A program made the position numbers and the translations under genes. Shown piece by piece: positions 51,828-61,279 of a stretch of DNA of 64,000 nucleotides. Position 1 is the stretch's first letter. Each line of letters starts with the position of its first letter. The notes under the pieces are model-generated. The model was not told the DNA's origin. It saw nothing but the letters and a program-made list of their open reading frames with translations, and did not search any database. The DNA comes from Saprospiraceae bacterium (lineage in GTDB: Bacteria > Bacteroidota > Bacteroidia > Chitinophagales > Saprospiraceae), in assembly GCA_020628645.1 (NCBI GenBank), contig JAHDES010000012.1, positions 46,194 to 110,193 of the forward strand. The letters run 5' to 3'.

Positions 51828-52235
51828 CTACCAGCTCATATCATCTTCTTCTTCAATTTCTTCTTCATCTTTGTCATTAGAAGTACTAGAGTCAGAATTT
51901 GCTTCATTTTCAGCTTCTTCTGCACGTTTTGCTTCCCACTCTTCATGACGACGTGTATATTCGTCATAATCATAGTCTGGCATTAATTCCGTCTTAATGT
52001 AATTGACAACTTCTTCTAAGCTAGAAACGAAACGATTAAAATCTTCTTTGTATAAGAAAATTTTATGGCGTTCATAACCCTCTCCATTGAATCGACGAGT
52101 GCTTTCTGTTAATGTTAAGTAGAAATCGTCTCCTTTAGTACGACGAACATCAAAGAAATAGGTTCTTCTTTTACCAGCACGGACTTTCTTGGAGTACACG
52201 CTCTCAAACCTACGTTGGTTTCTCTCGTTTTCCAC
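51828..52235 (-). CDS. DUF3276/PUR-alpha-like protein
   Basis: This 135-residue protein has the PUR-like domain RFESVYSKKVRAGKRRTYFFDVRRTKGDDFYLTLTESTR ... KIFLYKEDFNRFVSSLEEVVNYI at about 8-85. A strongly acidic low-complexity tail ends DEEEIEEEDDMSW. PUR proteins bind single-stranded nucleic acid, so a nucleic-acid-binding role is likely (family knowledge, not shown here). TACATTTG on the minus strand at 52286-52279 may be its -7 box. Confidence 0.88.
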   Translation of the reverse strand: MENERNQRRFESVYSKKVRAGKRRTYFFDVRRTKGDDFYLTLTESTRRFNGEGYERHKIFLYKEDFNRFVSSLEEVVNYIKTELMPDYDYDEYTRRHEEWEAKRAEEAENEANSDSSTSNDKDEEEIEEEDDMSW

Positions 52236-52424
52236 AGTTTTTCATTAAGTTAAAGAAATAAAAAAATTAGTATCCTTACAAATGTAAATAAATGTATAAA
52301 CTTTAAAAAGATTTTTTAAGATTTATACAAAAAGTGAGGTAAAAAAGTAGGTAATTTTGGCAAATTGCTCCTCAATAGGCTAAATTATTGGATTATAAAT
52401 TAACTATAAACTGATATGAAGGCT

Positions 52425-54218
52425 TTAGTCTTGTATAATTTCCTCATCTTCAAATCGTTGTTTCTCGTATAAATCATAATAAAATCCTTTATTGGACATG
52501 AGTTCTTCATGCACACCTTCTTCTACTATTTTTCCATCTTCTAAAACAATAATTTTATCAAACTCTAACAAGGAGAATATACGATGGGTGATGATGATCG
52601 TTGTTTTGTCTTTTAATTCATTTTTTAAATAAGACAATATTTGCTGTTCTGTGGACGTATCAACTGCAGAAAGGCAATCATCTAATAATAAAATATTGGG
52701 TTGTTTTAAGAGTGCCCTTGCTAAGGTGATCCGTTGTTTTTGACCTCCAGATAGCGTAACTCCTCGTTCTCCCACCATCGTATCATAGCCATCACTCAAT
52801 CCTAAAATATCGTCATGAACGGCAGCATATTTTGCGTATTGATAAATGGTATCCGAACTTGTATTGGGTGAACCAAAAGCGATATTATCTTCTACAGTAT
52901 CCGAGAACAAGAAGATATCTTGAGGGACATAACCAATTTGTTTTCTTAGATCATTCAGATTAATATCCTGAATAGATTGATTATCTATTTGGATAGCACC
53001 ACTATTAATATCATACATACGTACAATTAAATCTGCAATAGTCGTTTTACCAGAACCTGTCTTGCCAATAATGGCCATTTTTTCGCCTGGTTTTAAACGA
53101 AAAGAAACCTCTTTTAAGGCTTCAATACCTGTGTCAGGATAGGTGAAATTGACCTTTTCAAATTCTATTGCTCCCTTTATAGTTGAATGTGCCTCTGTTA
53201 GATTTTTAACGCTAGGTTCATATTCTAAAAATTCATTAATACGTTTTTGTGAAGCTGCTGCTTGTTGAATAATAGAAGCAATCCAACCTATCGCAGTTAC
53301 GGGCCAAGTCAGCATATTCACATAGATCACAAATTCTGCAATATTACCAGGAGAAATACTTCCTCTATCTACCAATAATCCACCAATATACACCGTGATG
53401 ATTGTACTAATTCCTATCAGCAATAACATTAAAGGAAAGAAAAGAGCATTTACTTGCGCTAAATCCATTGATTTATCTTTGAATGCTTCACTTTCTAAAG
53501 CAAAAAACTTACCCATGGGTCCTTGTTGAACATAAGACTTAACTACTCGAATACCTGAATAAACCTCTTGTGCAATACTATTTAGCTGTGCTAATTGCTC
53601 TTGAATTAACTCACTTTTTTTATTAATTAAATTACTGACATAATAAATAGATATAGAAAGAAAAGGTAAAGGTGCAAGGCTGTACAATGTCATTTCAACA
53701 CTGACAGAAAGCATAGCGTATAAAATCAATACAAATAAGGAAATAAGATTGATACCGTATAAAATAGCAGGCCCTAGATACATGCGTACTTTGGTAACAT
53801 CTTCTGTGATTCGAGACATTAAATCGCCTGTATTATTTTTTTTATAAAAAGCTAAATCTAAACGCTCATAATGCTGGAAAATTTCTTTTCTAAGATCATA
53901 CTCTATCAATCTCGACATCACAATAATCGTCTGCCGCATAAAATACATGAATATTCCCATTAAAAAAGCAAGTAAAAGCACTAATGCTCCAAATAAAAGG
54001 AGTGTTTGACCTAGGTATTGAAATTGTGTTGATTGAAAAGAAAAGCCTTCACTCAATTGGTAAAGACTAATATTATCAATGACCAAATCAAGTGCTTCTC
54101 GAATCATTCGTGGTTGTAGAATCCGAAAAAAGTTGGAGCAACTTACAAAAACGATTCCCCAAAAGAAAAGCCATTTGTATTTGACAAAATATGAATTTAA
54201 ATAAGAAAGGTATTTCAC
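52425..54218 (-). CDS. ABC exporter, fused permease and ATPase
   Basis: This 597-residue half-transporter has six transmembrane helices in the N-terminal ~330 residues and then an ATPase domain. Walker A is GKTGSGKTT at about 383-391 and the signature LSGGQKQRITLARAL is near 487. Walker B is ILLLDDCLSAVDT, in which the catalytic Glu appears to be replaced by Asp (LLLDD followed by Cys). The D-loop and H-loop (ITHRI) are present. It would form a homodimer or heterodimer exporting lipids, peptides or drugs. The non-canonical Walker B Asp suggests a slow or degenerate ATP site, as seen in heterodimeric exporters. Confidence 0.9.
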   Translation of the reverse strand: MKYLSYLNSYFVKYKWLFFWGIVFVSCSNFFRILQPRMIREALDLVIDNISLYQLSEGFSFQSTQFQYLGQTLLLFGALVLLLAFLMGIFMYFMRQTIIVMSRLIEYDLRKEIFQHYERLDLAFYKKNNTGDLMSRITEDVTKVRMYLGPAILYGINLISLFVLILYAMLSVSVEMTLYSLAPLPFLSISIYYVSNLINKKSELIQEQLAQLNSIAQEVYSGIRVVKSYVQQGPMGKFFALESEAFKDKSMDLAQVNALFFPLMLLLIGISTIITVYIGGLLVDRGSISPGNIAEFVIYVNMLTWPVTAIGWIASIIQQAAASQKRINEFLEYEPSVKNLTEAHSTIKGAIEFEKVNFTYPDTGIEALKEVSFRLKPGEKMAIIGKTGSGKTTIADLIVRMYDINSGAIQIDNQSIQDINLNDLRKQIGYVPQDIFLFSDTVEDNIAFGSPNTSSDTIYQYAKYAAVHDDILGLSDGYDTMVGERGVTLSGGQKQRITLARALLKQPNILLLDDCLSAVDTSTEQQILSYLKNELKDKTTIIITHRIFSLLEFDKIIVLEDGKIVEEGVHEELMSNKGFYYDLYEKQRFEDEEIIQD

Positions 54219-54383
54219 TTGATTTCTTTTAAAACAACCACAATAATCTTAATCATTAAATCGCTGTTATAACATTAAAACCTGAATAAGTGTTGCAAAA
54301 ATAGATTTTTTTCTAGGACTAATCCTATTTTGGTATTGATTGTTTTCCGTAAAATAATTACCATTTTATACTAACAAAAGCTG

Positions 54384-54391
54384 TATCTTTG
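54384..54391 (+). promoter_or_regulatory. possible -7 box of fbp
   Basis: TATCTTTG fits TAnnTTTG, about 80 bases before the fbp start. No well-spaced TTG is seen at -33. Confidence 0.35.
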
Positions 54392-54472
54392 CCGTACCCA
54401 ATTATAAATAGTATTTTATGTAAAACTTAACCACTTTTACAGTTCAAATTTTAAAACCTAACCACACTCGAC

Positions 54473-55486
54473 ATGAATCGTATCGTAACCCTCGACGAAT
54501 TTATCATCCATCGTCAGAAAGACTTTCCATTCGCATCAGGTGAATTAACAGGATTGTTAAGAGATATTGGCGTTGCTGCCAAAATCGTCAATCGAGAAGT
54601 AAATAAAGCTGGACTAATTAATATTCTTGGTGTAGCTGGAGAAGAAAATTCTACGGGCGATACCGTTCAGAAACTTGATCTTTTTGCAAATGATAAATTA
54701 ATTGATTGCCTCAAAAATAGTGGCGAATGTTGCGGCATCGCCTCCGAAGAAAACGAACATTACATTGAAATGCCTGCTTTGGAAAGTAAAAATTCCAAAT
54801 ATGTAGTGGTTTTTGATCCTTTGGATGGTTCTTCTAATATTGATGTAAATGTTTCTGTGGGAACGATCTTTGGTATTTATCGCCGAAAAAGTGATTCTAG
54901 TGGGCCTTGTCAATTAGAAGATTTCTTACAAAAAGGAACGGAATTAGTGGCAGCAGGATATGTAATTTATGGAACTTCTACGATCTTGGTTTATACTACA
55001 GGTAGAGGTGTCAATGGCTTTACTTTAGATCCATCTATAGGCGAGTTTTGTCTTTCTCATAAGGATATTAAAATTCCTGAACGTGGTAGTTATTATTCTG
55101 TAAATCAAGGGTATTATCTCAAGTTTGATGTAGAAATGCGTCGTTATATTGACCATTGTTCTGATCTGAATTTACGTCTTCGTTATATTGGTTCTATGGT
55201 ATCTGATGTGCATAGAATTTTATTTCAAGGGGGTATCTTTTTATATCCTAATACCCGAAAATATCCTCAAGGAAAGCTGCGATTATTATATGAATGTAAT
55301 CCTTTAGCTTATGTTGTAGAACAAGCTGGAGGAAAAGCGATCAATTGTCAATTGAATCGAATTTTGGATATAAAACCTAAAACCTTACACGAACGACAGA
55401 CCATTGCAATAGGTTCGCCAGCAATGGTTGATGAGATGAAAGCCTTTGTAGAACGATATAGTATGCCTATGCCTTTTGAAGGATAA
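54473..55486 (+). CDS. fbp: class 1 fructose-1,6-bisphosphatase
   Basis: The 337-residue gluconeogenic enzyme hydrolyses fructose-1,6-bisphosphate to fructose-6-phosphate. The metal-binding segments GVAGEENSTGDTVQKLD, GIASEENE and VVFDPLDGSSNIDVNVSVGTIFGIY are all intact. The substrate-phosphate segments (RLRYIGSMVSDVHRILFQGGIFLYP and KLRLLYECNPLAYVVEQAGGKA) follow. Length is typical. Standing alone in the cytoplasm, it serves central carbon metabolism. Confidence 0.97.
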   Translation: MNRIVTLDEFIIHRQKDFPFASGELTGLLRDIGVAAKIVNREVNKAGLINILGVAGEENSTGDTVQKLDLFANDKLIDCLKNSGECCGIASEENEHYIEMPALESKNSKYVVVFDPLDGSSNIDVNVSVGTIFGIYRRKSDSSGPCQLEDFLQKGTELVAAGYVIYGTSTILVYTTGRGVNGFTLDPSIGEFCLSHKDIKIPERGSYYSVNQGYYLKFDVEMRRYIDHCSDLNLRLRYIGSMVSDVHRILFQGGIFLYPNTRKYPQGKLRLLYECNPLAYVVEQAGGKAINCQLNRILDIKPKTLHERQTIAIGSPAMVDEMKAFVERYSMPMPFEG

Positions 55487-55544
55487 GTGCCACCTTTAGC
55501 TTTAAGTTTTGTTTTTATTGTTAATATTAAATACTTTAGCAGCC

Positions 55545-55552
55545 TAATTTTG
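55545..55552 (+). promoter_or_regulatory. possible -7 box of the M1 peptidase gene
   Basis: TAATTTTG fits TAnnTTTG, 52 bases before the start. The nearest TTG (55518-55520) is 24 bases upstream, slightly long. Confidence 0.35.
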
Positions 55553-55604
55553 CCGTTAAAGCTGTTAGAGTTTTAGCAATTTTAAAAAAAATAACATAAT
55601 CAAC

Positions 55605-57464
55605 ATGTATAAATTTAGTCTTTTCTTCTTTCTAACAATAGTTAGTATAAATCTATCCGCCCAAGCCGATCGTTGGCAACAACGCGCTGAATATAAAATG
55701 GAGATTGATGTAGATGTAAGCACCAATCAATTTACGGGCAAACAAACGATTACATACTATAATAATTCACCTGATGCTTTAGATCGTGTATTTTATCATT
55801 TATATTTCAATGCTTTTCAACCAGGTAGTATGATGGATGAACGTTCGCGTACACTTCCTGATTCAGATCCACGAGTGGGGAGTAGAATTTCAAAATTGAA
55901 AGCAAATGAAGAAGGTTGGCACAAAGTGATTTCACTTAAACAAGATGGAAAAGAAACTAAATTTCAAATAGAAGGAACAATTTTAGAAGTAGATTTAGCT
56001 TCCCCAATTTTAGCAGGAAAAAGTACTGTTTTGGAAATGGAATTTCAATCCCAAATTCCTGTCCAAATTAGAAGAACAGGGCGAGATAATAAAGAAGGTA
56101 TTCGTTATTCCATGTCTCAATGGTATCCAAAATTATGTGAGTATGATTATCAAGGATGGCATGCGAATCCTTATGTTGGAAGAGAGTTTCACGGTATCTG
56201 GGGAAATTTTGATGTAAAAATTACTATTGATAATCAATATATTTTAGGAGGGTCAGGTTATATTCAAAATCCAAATGACGTGGGTTATGGTTATCAAGAC
56301 AAAGGCGTTGCTGTAAAGCATGAAAAAGGAAAAAAATTAACTTGGCATTTTAATGCACCCAATGTTCATGATTTCTTTTGGGCAGCAGATCCTGATTATA
56401 AACATACCAAAATGCTTACTTCTCAAGGAGTTATGATGCACTTCCTTTATCAAGAAAATGAAAAAACACGTGATAATTGGGCGAAATTGCCAGAAATAAT
56501 GGCAAAAGCGCAAGGATTCATGGATAAACATTATGGTAAATATCCTTATAAGCAATACTCATTTATACAAGGTGGAGATGGCGGTATGGAATATCCAATG
56601 GGTACGTTGATTACTGGTGAGCGAAGTCTCCCTTCCTTGGTCGGTGTTTCTGTTCATGAATGGTTTCATTCTTGGTATCAAATGGTTTTGGGATTCAATG
56701 AAGCTTTATACGCTTGGATGGATGAAGGTTTTACCACTTTTGGTTCTGGAGAAACGATGAAATATTTGCGCTCCGAAGGATTACTTCCTGCTAAAGAAGA
56801 AGCTATTCATCCTCATATGGGATCTTATCGTGGTTATTTCAATGTTTCTTCGGCAGGATATGAAGAAGCTTTGACGACACATGCCGATCACTTTACAACT
56901 AACACAGCTTATGGAGTAGGGTCTTATAGTAAAGGATGTGTTTTCTTAAATCAATTGCAATATATTGTCGGTAAAGAAGCTTTTGCCAAAGGAATGCTTG
57001 ATTTTTATAATACTTGGAAATTTAAGCATCCTAATGCCAATGATTTTATTCGTATCATGGAAAAAACATCTGGTTTAGAATTAGATTGGTATAGAGAATA
57101 TTGGGTACAAACGACTCATACCATTGATTATGCTGTAAAAGGCGTTGAAAAAGGAGAAAAAAGTAAAATGACTAATATCCAACTAGAAAAAATTGGTGTG
57201 ATGCCAATGCCAATTGATGTAGTAGTTACGTTAGACAAAGGAGAAAAATTATATTATACGATTCCACTTCGAATTATGCGTGGAGAAAAACTTCAAGATG
57301 GCGATCAAGCTTATGAAAAAGCAGCGGCAGATTGGCCTTGGACGCATTCAAATTATACCTTGAGTATTCCTGTCAAAAGTAAAAAAGTAGTAAGTGTAGA
57401 AATTGATCCTACAAAAAGAATGGCAGATACAGATGAATCGAATAATGTATTTAAAATAGACTAA
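55605..57464 (+). CDS. M1 family metallopeptidase (aminopeptidase N-like)
   Basis: This 619-residue secreted zinc peptidase has a signal peptide (residues 1-20, ending NLSAQ). The catalytic motif is H351-E-W-F-H355 with Glu374 in the WMDEGFT segment, and the substrate-binding GGMEYPMG replaces the usual GAMEN. The N-terminal beta-saddle domain precedes it and a C-terminal beta domain follows (about 520-619). It would remove N-terminal residues from peptides in the periplasm or outside. It lacks the long ARM-repeat C-terminal domain of cytosolic M1 enzymes. Confidence 0.92.
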   Translation: MYKFSLFFFLTIVSINLSAQADRWQQRAEYKMEIDVDVSTNQFTGKQTITYYNNSPDALDRVFYHLYFNAFQPGSMMDERSRTLPDSDPRVGSRISKLKANEEGWHKVISLKQDGKETKFQIEGTILEVDLASPILAGKSTVLEMEFQSQIPVQIRRTGRDNKEGIRYSMSQWYPKLCEYDYQGWHANPYVGREFHGIWGNFDVKITIDNQYILGGSGYIQNPNDVGYGYQDKGVAVKHEKGKKLTWHFNAPNVHDFFWAADPDYKHTKMLTSQGVMMHFLYQENEKTRDNWAKLPEIMAKAQGFMDKHYGKYPYKQYSFIQGGDGGMEYPMGTLITGERSLPSLVGVSVHEWFHSWYQMVLGFNEALYAWMDEGFTTFGSGETMKYLRSEGLLPAKEEAIHPHMGSYRGYFNVSSAGYEEALTTHADHFTTNTAYGVGSYSKGCVFLNQLQYIVGKEAFAKGMLDFYNTWKFKHPNANDFIRIMEKTSGLELDWYREYWVQTTHTIDYAVKGVEKGEKSKMTNIQLEKIGVMPMPIDVVVTLDKGEKLYYTIPLRIMRGEKLQDGDQAYEKAAADWPWTHSNYTLSIPVKSKKVVSVEIDPTKRMADTDESNNVFKID

Positions 57465-57481
57465 AAACCAGATTTTTTATA

Positions 57482-57519
57482 AAGAAGGCTGCTTTTTGAA
57501 ATAGAAAAGCAGCCTTCTT
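57482..57519. terminator. bidirectional intrinsic terminator between M1 and M49 genes
   Basis: AAGAAGGCTGCTTTT (57482-57496) pairs perfectly with AAAAGCAGCCTTCTT (57505-57519), with an 8-base loop, between convergent stops. Confidence 0.92.
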
Positions 57520-57530
57520 CAGTTACAGCA

Positions 57531-59585
57531 TTAATTATAATCAGGAAGGAAATCAAATTCCTTTCCATATTCTAGCATTTGCTGTGTGAAATTATTAGGA
57601 TAAGTTACGTTGATTGCTGTGATTTCGCCATCATCATTTGTCGTAGGCACAAGTTTTGGATTAATAAACCCACCATAAGGAGGAATATCTAATTTTTCAG
57701 AGCGAGCTAAAACCTCGGTATGAATATCTTGATCAACTTGTACGCCATAATCCTCAATCAATGCTTTCCCAGCAGCATAATCACCTTGAGATTTTACACG
57801 CTGTACTTCACGAAGGAGTTCTCCAAATAAAGCGCGTAATTTTTGATAATCTGTAATATTGAAATACGTTTTTCCATCTTTCATTACCTTTTCTATAACA
57901 CCATCTTTTGCTCCTTTTTGGAACACCCAATTGGCAACCATTTGACGGTTACGCATGTGTGCTTGCTCAATATTTTTACCCGGTTCAATACGACGCAATT
58001 GCAACATCAAACCATTTCTGATATAACTATCATATTGTGCTTTAGCAACGTCAAAGGATTCCATTAAACCCATATCAACCAATTTTTGATCCATAATGTA
58101 ATAAAGACCTACCAAATCAGCGCGGGCTTCTTCTAAAGGAGAGGCATAATTTTTTAAGGTTTCTTTTGGTGTGGCAACCCCTTCTTCCAACTGACCAGAA
58201 GCATGTCCTACTACTTCATGTAAAGCAGTATGTATTTTACCCCCTAGTTTTCCATGTTTTTCACTGAGTGTTATTTCCTCTGCATCATGCGCAAATTCTT
58301 TTAATAAACCTGGACCATCAGCATTGGCATAGCCTTCTACAATATTTCCTAAACTTACAGATTTAGAACCATGTTTTGCACGAATCCAATTAGAATTGGG
58401 TAAATTAACACCGATAGGCGTAGAAGGAGATGCATCTCCTGATTCACCTGCTACAGTGACTACATTGTATGATATACCGACGACTTCTTTTTTCTTATGG
58501 GCATCCAGAAAAGGAGCGTTATCTTCAAACCATTGCGCTTGAGCTGCTACTTTTTTCATTCTTGCCGAAGCATCAAAATCTTTAATTTGTACAATCGATT
58601 CATAAGATCCTTTATAACCTTTAGGATCATTATAAACTTCGATGAATGAGTTGATGTAATCGACATCTCCATCAGTAGCTGCTACCCACGCGATATTATA
58701 TTGATCCCAAGTATTTAGATCTCCTGTTTTATAATATTCAATTAATAACTCTAATGCTTTCTTTTGGTCGTTGTTTTCTGCTACTCCGACAGCTTTTTCC
58801 AGCCAAAAAATAATTTCCTTAATAGCTGCTCCGTACATACCATTTAGGTGCCAAACTTTTTCTTCCAATTTTCCATTTGAATTGCGAACTAATTTTGAAT
58901 TTAGACCATATTCGATAGGAGTATCTGTTTTTTTATCCATTTTAGCGTTGTAGTAGGCGTCTACATCTGCCTCTGTTAAATCAGGATCATAAAAATTAAC
59001 AGCTGAATATTTGACTAAATCTTGGGCTGGGTCAAAATTAATTTTTTTACTATCGACAGAAGAATCGAACATTGCTGTAAGCACTTCATCTGAAAGTGAA
59101 ACACTTACATCTTTTAATAAGCCAGTAAAATAGGTTTTGGAGAATTCAGGAATAAACTTATCATTACTATAATGATGATGAATACCACTTGAAAACCATA
59201 TGTTTTTAGCGTAGGTCATAAAATTATTCCAATCCTTTGATTTTTTATCCCCTTTGTATTCAGCTACAATCTTATCTATTGCGCGACGTACCGTCAAATT
59301 ATGGCGATAGTTTTGGTCATACATAATATCGCGCCCAGCCAATCCAGCTTGTGTCAGGTAATACACTAATTTTTGTTGAGAAAGACTCAATTTTTCCCAG
59401 CCTTCAATACGATAACGAATCATTTTTTTATCTGAAAATTGTTCAGTTTTCCAGATAAAATCATCCTTAGAACTAGCTGATGAGCTGACAGCATCTGTGT
59501 CAGAGGAGGCTACATTAGTATTGGAAGTAGGGGAGGAACAGGCCCAAAAAATAAGGCAAAAGAAAAGCCAAAAGTTAAATTTCAT
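57531..59585 (-). CDS. M49-family dipeptidyl-peptidase III-like lipoprotein
   Basis: This 684-residue lipoprotein (signal 1-15, lipobox FWAC16) carries the M49 zinc motif H456-E-V-V-G-H461, with the second motif EEARAD at about 485-490 supplying the third ligand. The HEXXGH spacing (one residue longer than HEXXH) is diagnostic for dipeptidyl-peptidase III. It would release dipeptides from short peptides at the periplasmic face. Homologues in this phylum are sometimes misnamed 'dihydrofolate reductase', which the sequence does not support. A Ser-rich linker follows the lipobox. Confidence 0.9.
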   Translation of the reverse strand: MKFNFWLFFCLIFWACSSPTSNTNVASSDTDAVSSSASSKDDFIWKTEQFSDKKMIRYRIEGWEKLSLSQQKLVYYLTQAGLAGRDIMYDQNYRHNLTVRRAIDKIVAEYKGDKKSKDWNNFMTYAKNIWFSSGIHHHYSNDKFIPEFSKTYFTGLLKDVSVSLSDEVLTAMFDSSVDSKKINFDPAQDLVKYSAVNFYDPDLTEADVDAYYNAKMDKKTDTPIEYGLNSKLVRNSNGKLEEKVWHLNGMYGAAIKEIIFWLEKAVGVAENNDQKKALELLIEYYKTGDLNTWDQYNIAWVAATDGDVDYINSFIEVYNDPKGYKGSYESIVQIKDFDASARMKKVAAQAQWFEDNAPFLDAHKKKEVVGISYNVVTVAGESGDASPSTPIGVNLPNSNWIRAKHGSKSVSLGNIVEGYANADGPGLLKEFAHDAEEITLSEKHGKLGGKIHTALHEVVGHASGQLEEGVATPKETLKNYASPLEEARADLVGLYYIMDQKLVDMGLMESFDVAKAQYDSYIRNGLMLQLRRIEPGKNIEQAHMRNRQMVANWVFQKGAKDGVIEKVMKDGKTYFNITDYQKLRALFGELLREVQRVKSQGDYAAGKALIEDYGVQVDQDIHTEVLARSEKLDIPPYGGFINPKLVPTTNDDGEITAINVTYPNNFTQQMLEYGKEFDFLPDYN

Positions 59586-59787
59586 GTTTGGTTCGTTTTA
59601 ATTTGAATGTAAAAAAGAATAGTTGTTTTGGGGTGACGATTTTATAATTAAACGTCTAAATAAATTGTTATGCAAGGTTTCAAGCAAAAATCAGAATGAT
59701 CAATAAACTGGCATTCATTTTGATTTTTTATACACTTTAATTTTATTAATTACCCATATTTAGACCTAATTACTAAACCTTAAATTT

Positions 59788-60447
59788 ATGAAAAAACTAA
59801 TAGTTTTAGCACTTTTGATTGGTATAATTCCTTCTCTTTTTGCACAAGTAAAAGAAGGGGTTATGTCCATGAGCCAAGGAGATAAAAATGGATTATCTAT
59901 TTTATTGAAAAAAACAGAAAAGAAATCCGTTGAGAAAGAATGGATGAGTTTTTTAAAAGACTATAAAGGCAAAACAAAGAAAGCCAAAAAATCAGATGAA
60001 TTGATGACAGATGATGCTATGATTAAGGGGATGAGTAGCAATACGGTAGATATTTACTCTTCTGTTGTATCTGCTGGCGAAGATACTCGTTTGACGGTAT
60101 GGTATGATTTGGGTGGAGCTTATCTGAGTTCTTCAAAACATGCAGAAGGATATGCTGTAGCAGATAAAATGCTAAATAAGTTTTCATTGAAAGTTTCGCG
60201 TGGACTAGTAGAAGAAGAATTGAAAATGCAAGAAAACGAAATGAAAAAACTAGAAAAAGATTTGGCTGGATTGAAAAAAGATAAAGAGCAATTAGAAGCA
60301 GATATAGTGAAATATGAAGAAAAAATCAAACAAGCCAAAGCAGATATTGAAACGAATTTAGCGAATCAAAAAAATAAAGAATCTGAAATTACTAGTCAAG
60401 CAGATGTTGTAAAAGAAGTGAAAGAGAAGTTAAAGAAACTAGATTAA
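59788..60447 (+). CDS. secreted protein with C-terminal coiled coil, unknown
   Basis: The product has 219 residues. A signal peptide (1-20, ending LFAQ) precedes an alpha/beta N-terminal domain of about 120 residues (VKEGVMSMSQGDKNGLSILL, LTVWYDLGGAYLSS). A long Lys/Glu heptad region follows (about 140-217), with strong coiled-coil features. It is probably a periplasmic structural or adaptor protein. No family-specific motif was recognised. It is transcribed alone, ending at a long inverted repeat. Confidence 0.7.
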   Translation: MKKLIVLALLIGIIPSLFAQVKEGVMSMSQGDKNGLSILLKKTEKKSVEKEWMSFLKDYKGKTKKAKKSDELMTDDAMIKGMSSNTVDIYSSVVSAGEDTRLTVWYDLGGAYLSSSKHAEGYAVADKMLNKFSLKVSRGLVEEELKMQENEMKKLEKDLAGLKKDKEQLEADIVKYEEKIKQAKADIETNLANQKNKESEITSQADVVKEVKEKLKKLD

Positions 60448-60490
60448 TTTTAAAGAATTCTACGAAGATAGTATCATTTTTAAAATAAGT

Positions 60491-60553
60491 ACGGGTCAAA
60501 ATTTTATTATAAATAATCTTTGAATTTATGCTTGAAATAAAATTTTGCCCCGT
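60491..60553. terminator. long inverted repeat, probable terminator
   Basis: ACGGGTCAAAATTTTATT (60491-60508) pairs with AATAAAATTTTGCCCCGT (60536-60553) with one mismatch and a 27-base loop, followed by CTTTGTTT. It lies between the coiled-coil gene and the Lrp-type regulator and may act as a terminator or a dyad for regulation. Confidence 0.55.
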
Positions 60554-60631
60554 CTTTGTTTAATATCTTGGAATTTTATTTTCTTTTATCTATCTTGCGG
60601 CTCATTAATTCAAAACTAAGTAGAAAACGAA

Positions 60632-61105
60632 ATGACGGAGAAATTAGATAAGATTGACTTAAAGATTTTGCGCATCTTACAAGAAAATAGTAAGATAACC
60701 AACTTAGAATTATCAAAACAAATTGGCTTATCCCCAGCCCCAACCTTAGAACGTGTTAAAAAACTAGAACAATCTGGTGTTATTGAAAGTTATCACGCTC
60801 AGGTGTCACCTACTTCTATTGGTTTAAATGTAAAAACATTTGTTCTCGTTTCATTAGCATGGCAAAAAGAAAATGCCCTTAATCATTTTTTAGATAAGAT
60901 CAAATCTATTAAAGAAATTACGGAATGCTACATAATTACTGGAGAAGCTGATTTTCTCATTAAAATTGTTTGTAAGGATATTCCTACCTACGAAAAATTA
61001 TTGTTCAAAACGCTTTCTCAAATTGAGGAAATTGAACGTCTCAAAACATTAATGACTTTGTCTACCGTAAAAGACTCGAAGGTTTTACCATTTAAATACG
61101 AGTAA
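60632..61105 (+). CDS. Lrp/AsnC family transcriptional regulator
   Basis: This 157-residue protein has an N-terminal helix-turn-helix (LDKIDLKILRILQENSKITNLELSKQIGLSPAPTLERVKKLEQSGVI, about 3-49) and a C-terminal RAM effector domain (about 65-145). In the RAM domain, TECYIITGEADFLIKIVCKD carries the usual G-x-x-D-F-L pattern. It probably responds to an amino acid and forms octamers. It is transcribed alone, so targets cannot be inferred from the neighbourhood. Confidence 0.93.
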   Translation: MTEKLDKIDLKILRILQENSKITNLELSKQIGLSPAPTLERVKKLEQSGVIESYHAQVSPTSIGLNVKTFVLVSLAWQKENALNHFLDKIKSIKEITECYIITGEADFLIKIVCKDIPTYEKLLFKTLSQIEEIERLKTLMTLSTVKDSKVLPFKYE

Positions 61106-61213
61106 ACTTGTAGTATACAATTATACAACAAATTATCAGTGTAAAATTTTGTAATTGCTGTACTTTTTATTATTTTACATCTTCCCATACTATTTACACT
61201 AAAAAATTATGAG

Positions 61214-61246
61214 AAAGCTACTTCTGCTATTCAGTAAGTGGCTTTT
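61214..61246 (+). terminator. hairpin with T run upstream of the TraB-like gene
   Basis: AAAGCTACTT (61214-61223) pairs with AAGTGGCTTT (61236-61245) with one G-T wobble. It is followed by only a short T run and lies within the leader of the next gene, so it may be the Lrp terminator or an attenuator-like structure. Confidence 0.4.
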
Positions 61247-61279
61247 CCTAGTTAAGAATTCTACACAACGCACTTCAAG

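Noticed and set aside
57531..59585. Annotation as dihydrofolate reductase, as used for some homologues
   Set aside because: The H-E-V-V-G-H zinc motif and overall layout are those of M49 peptidases; nothing resembles a reductase.
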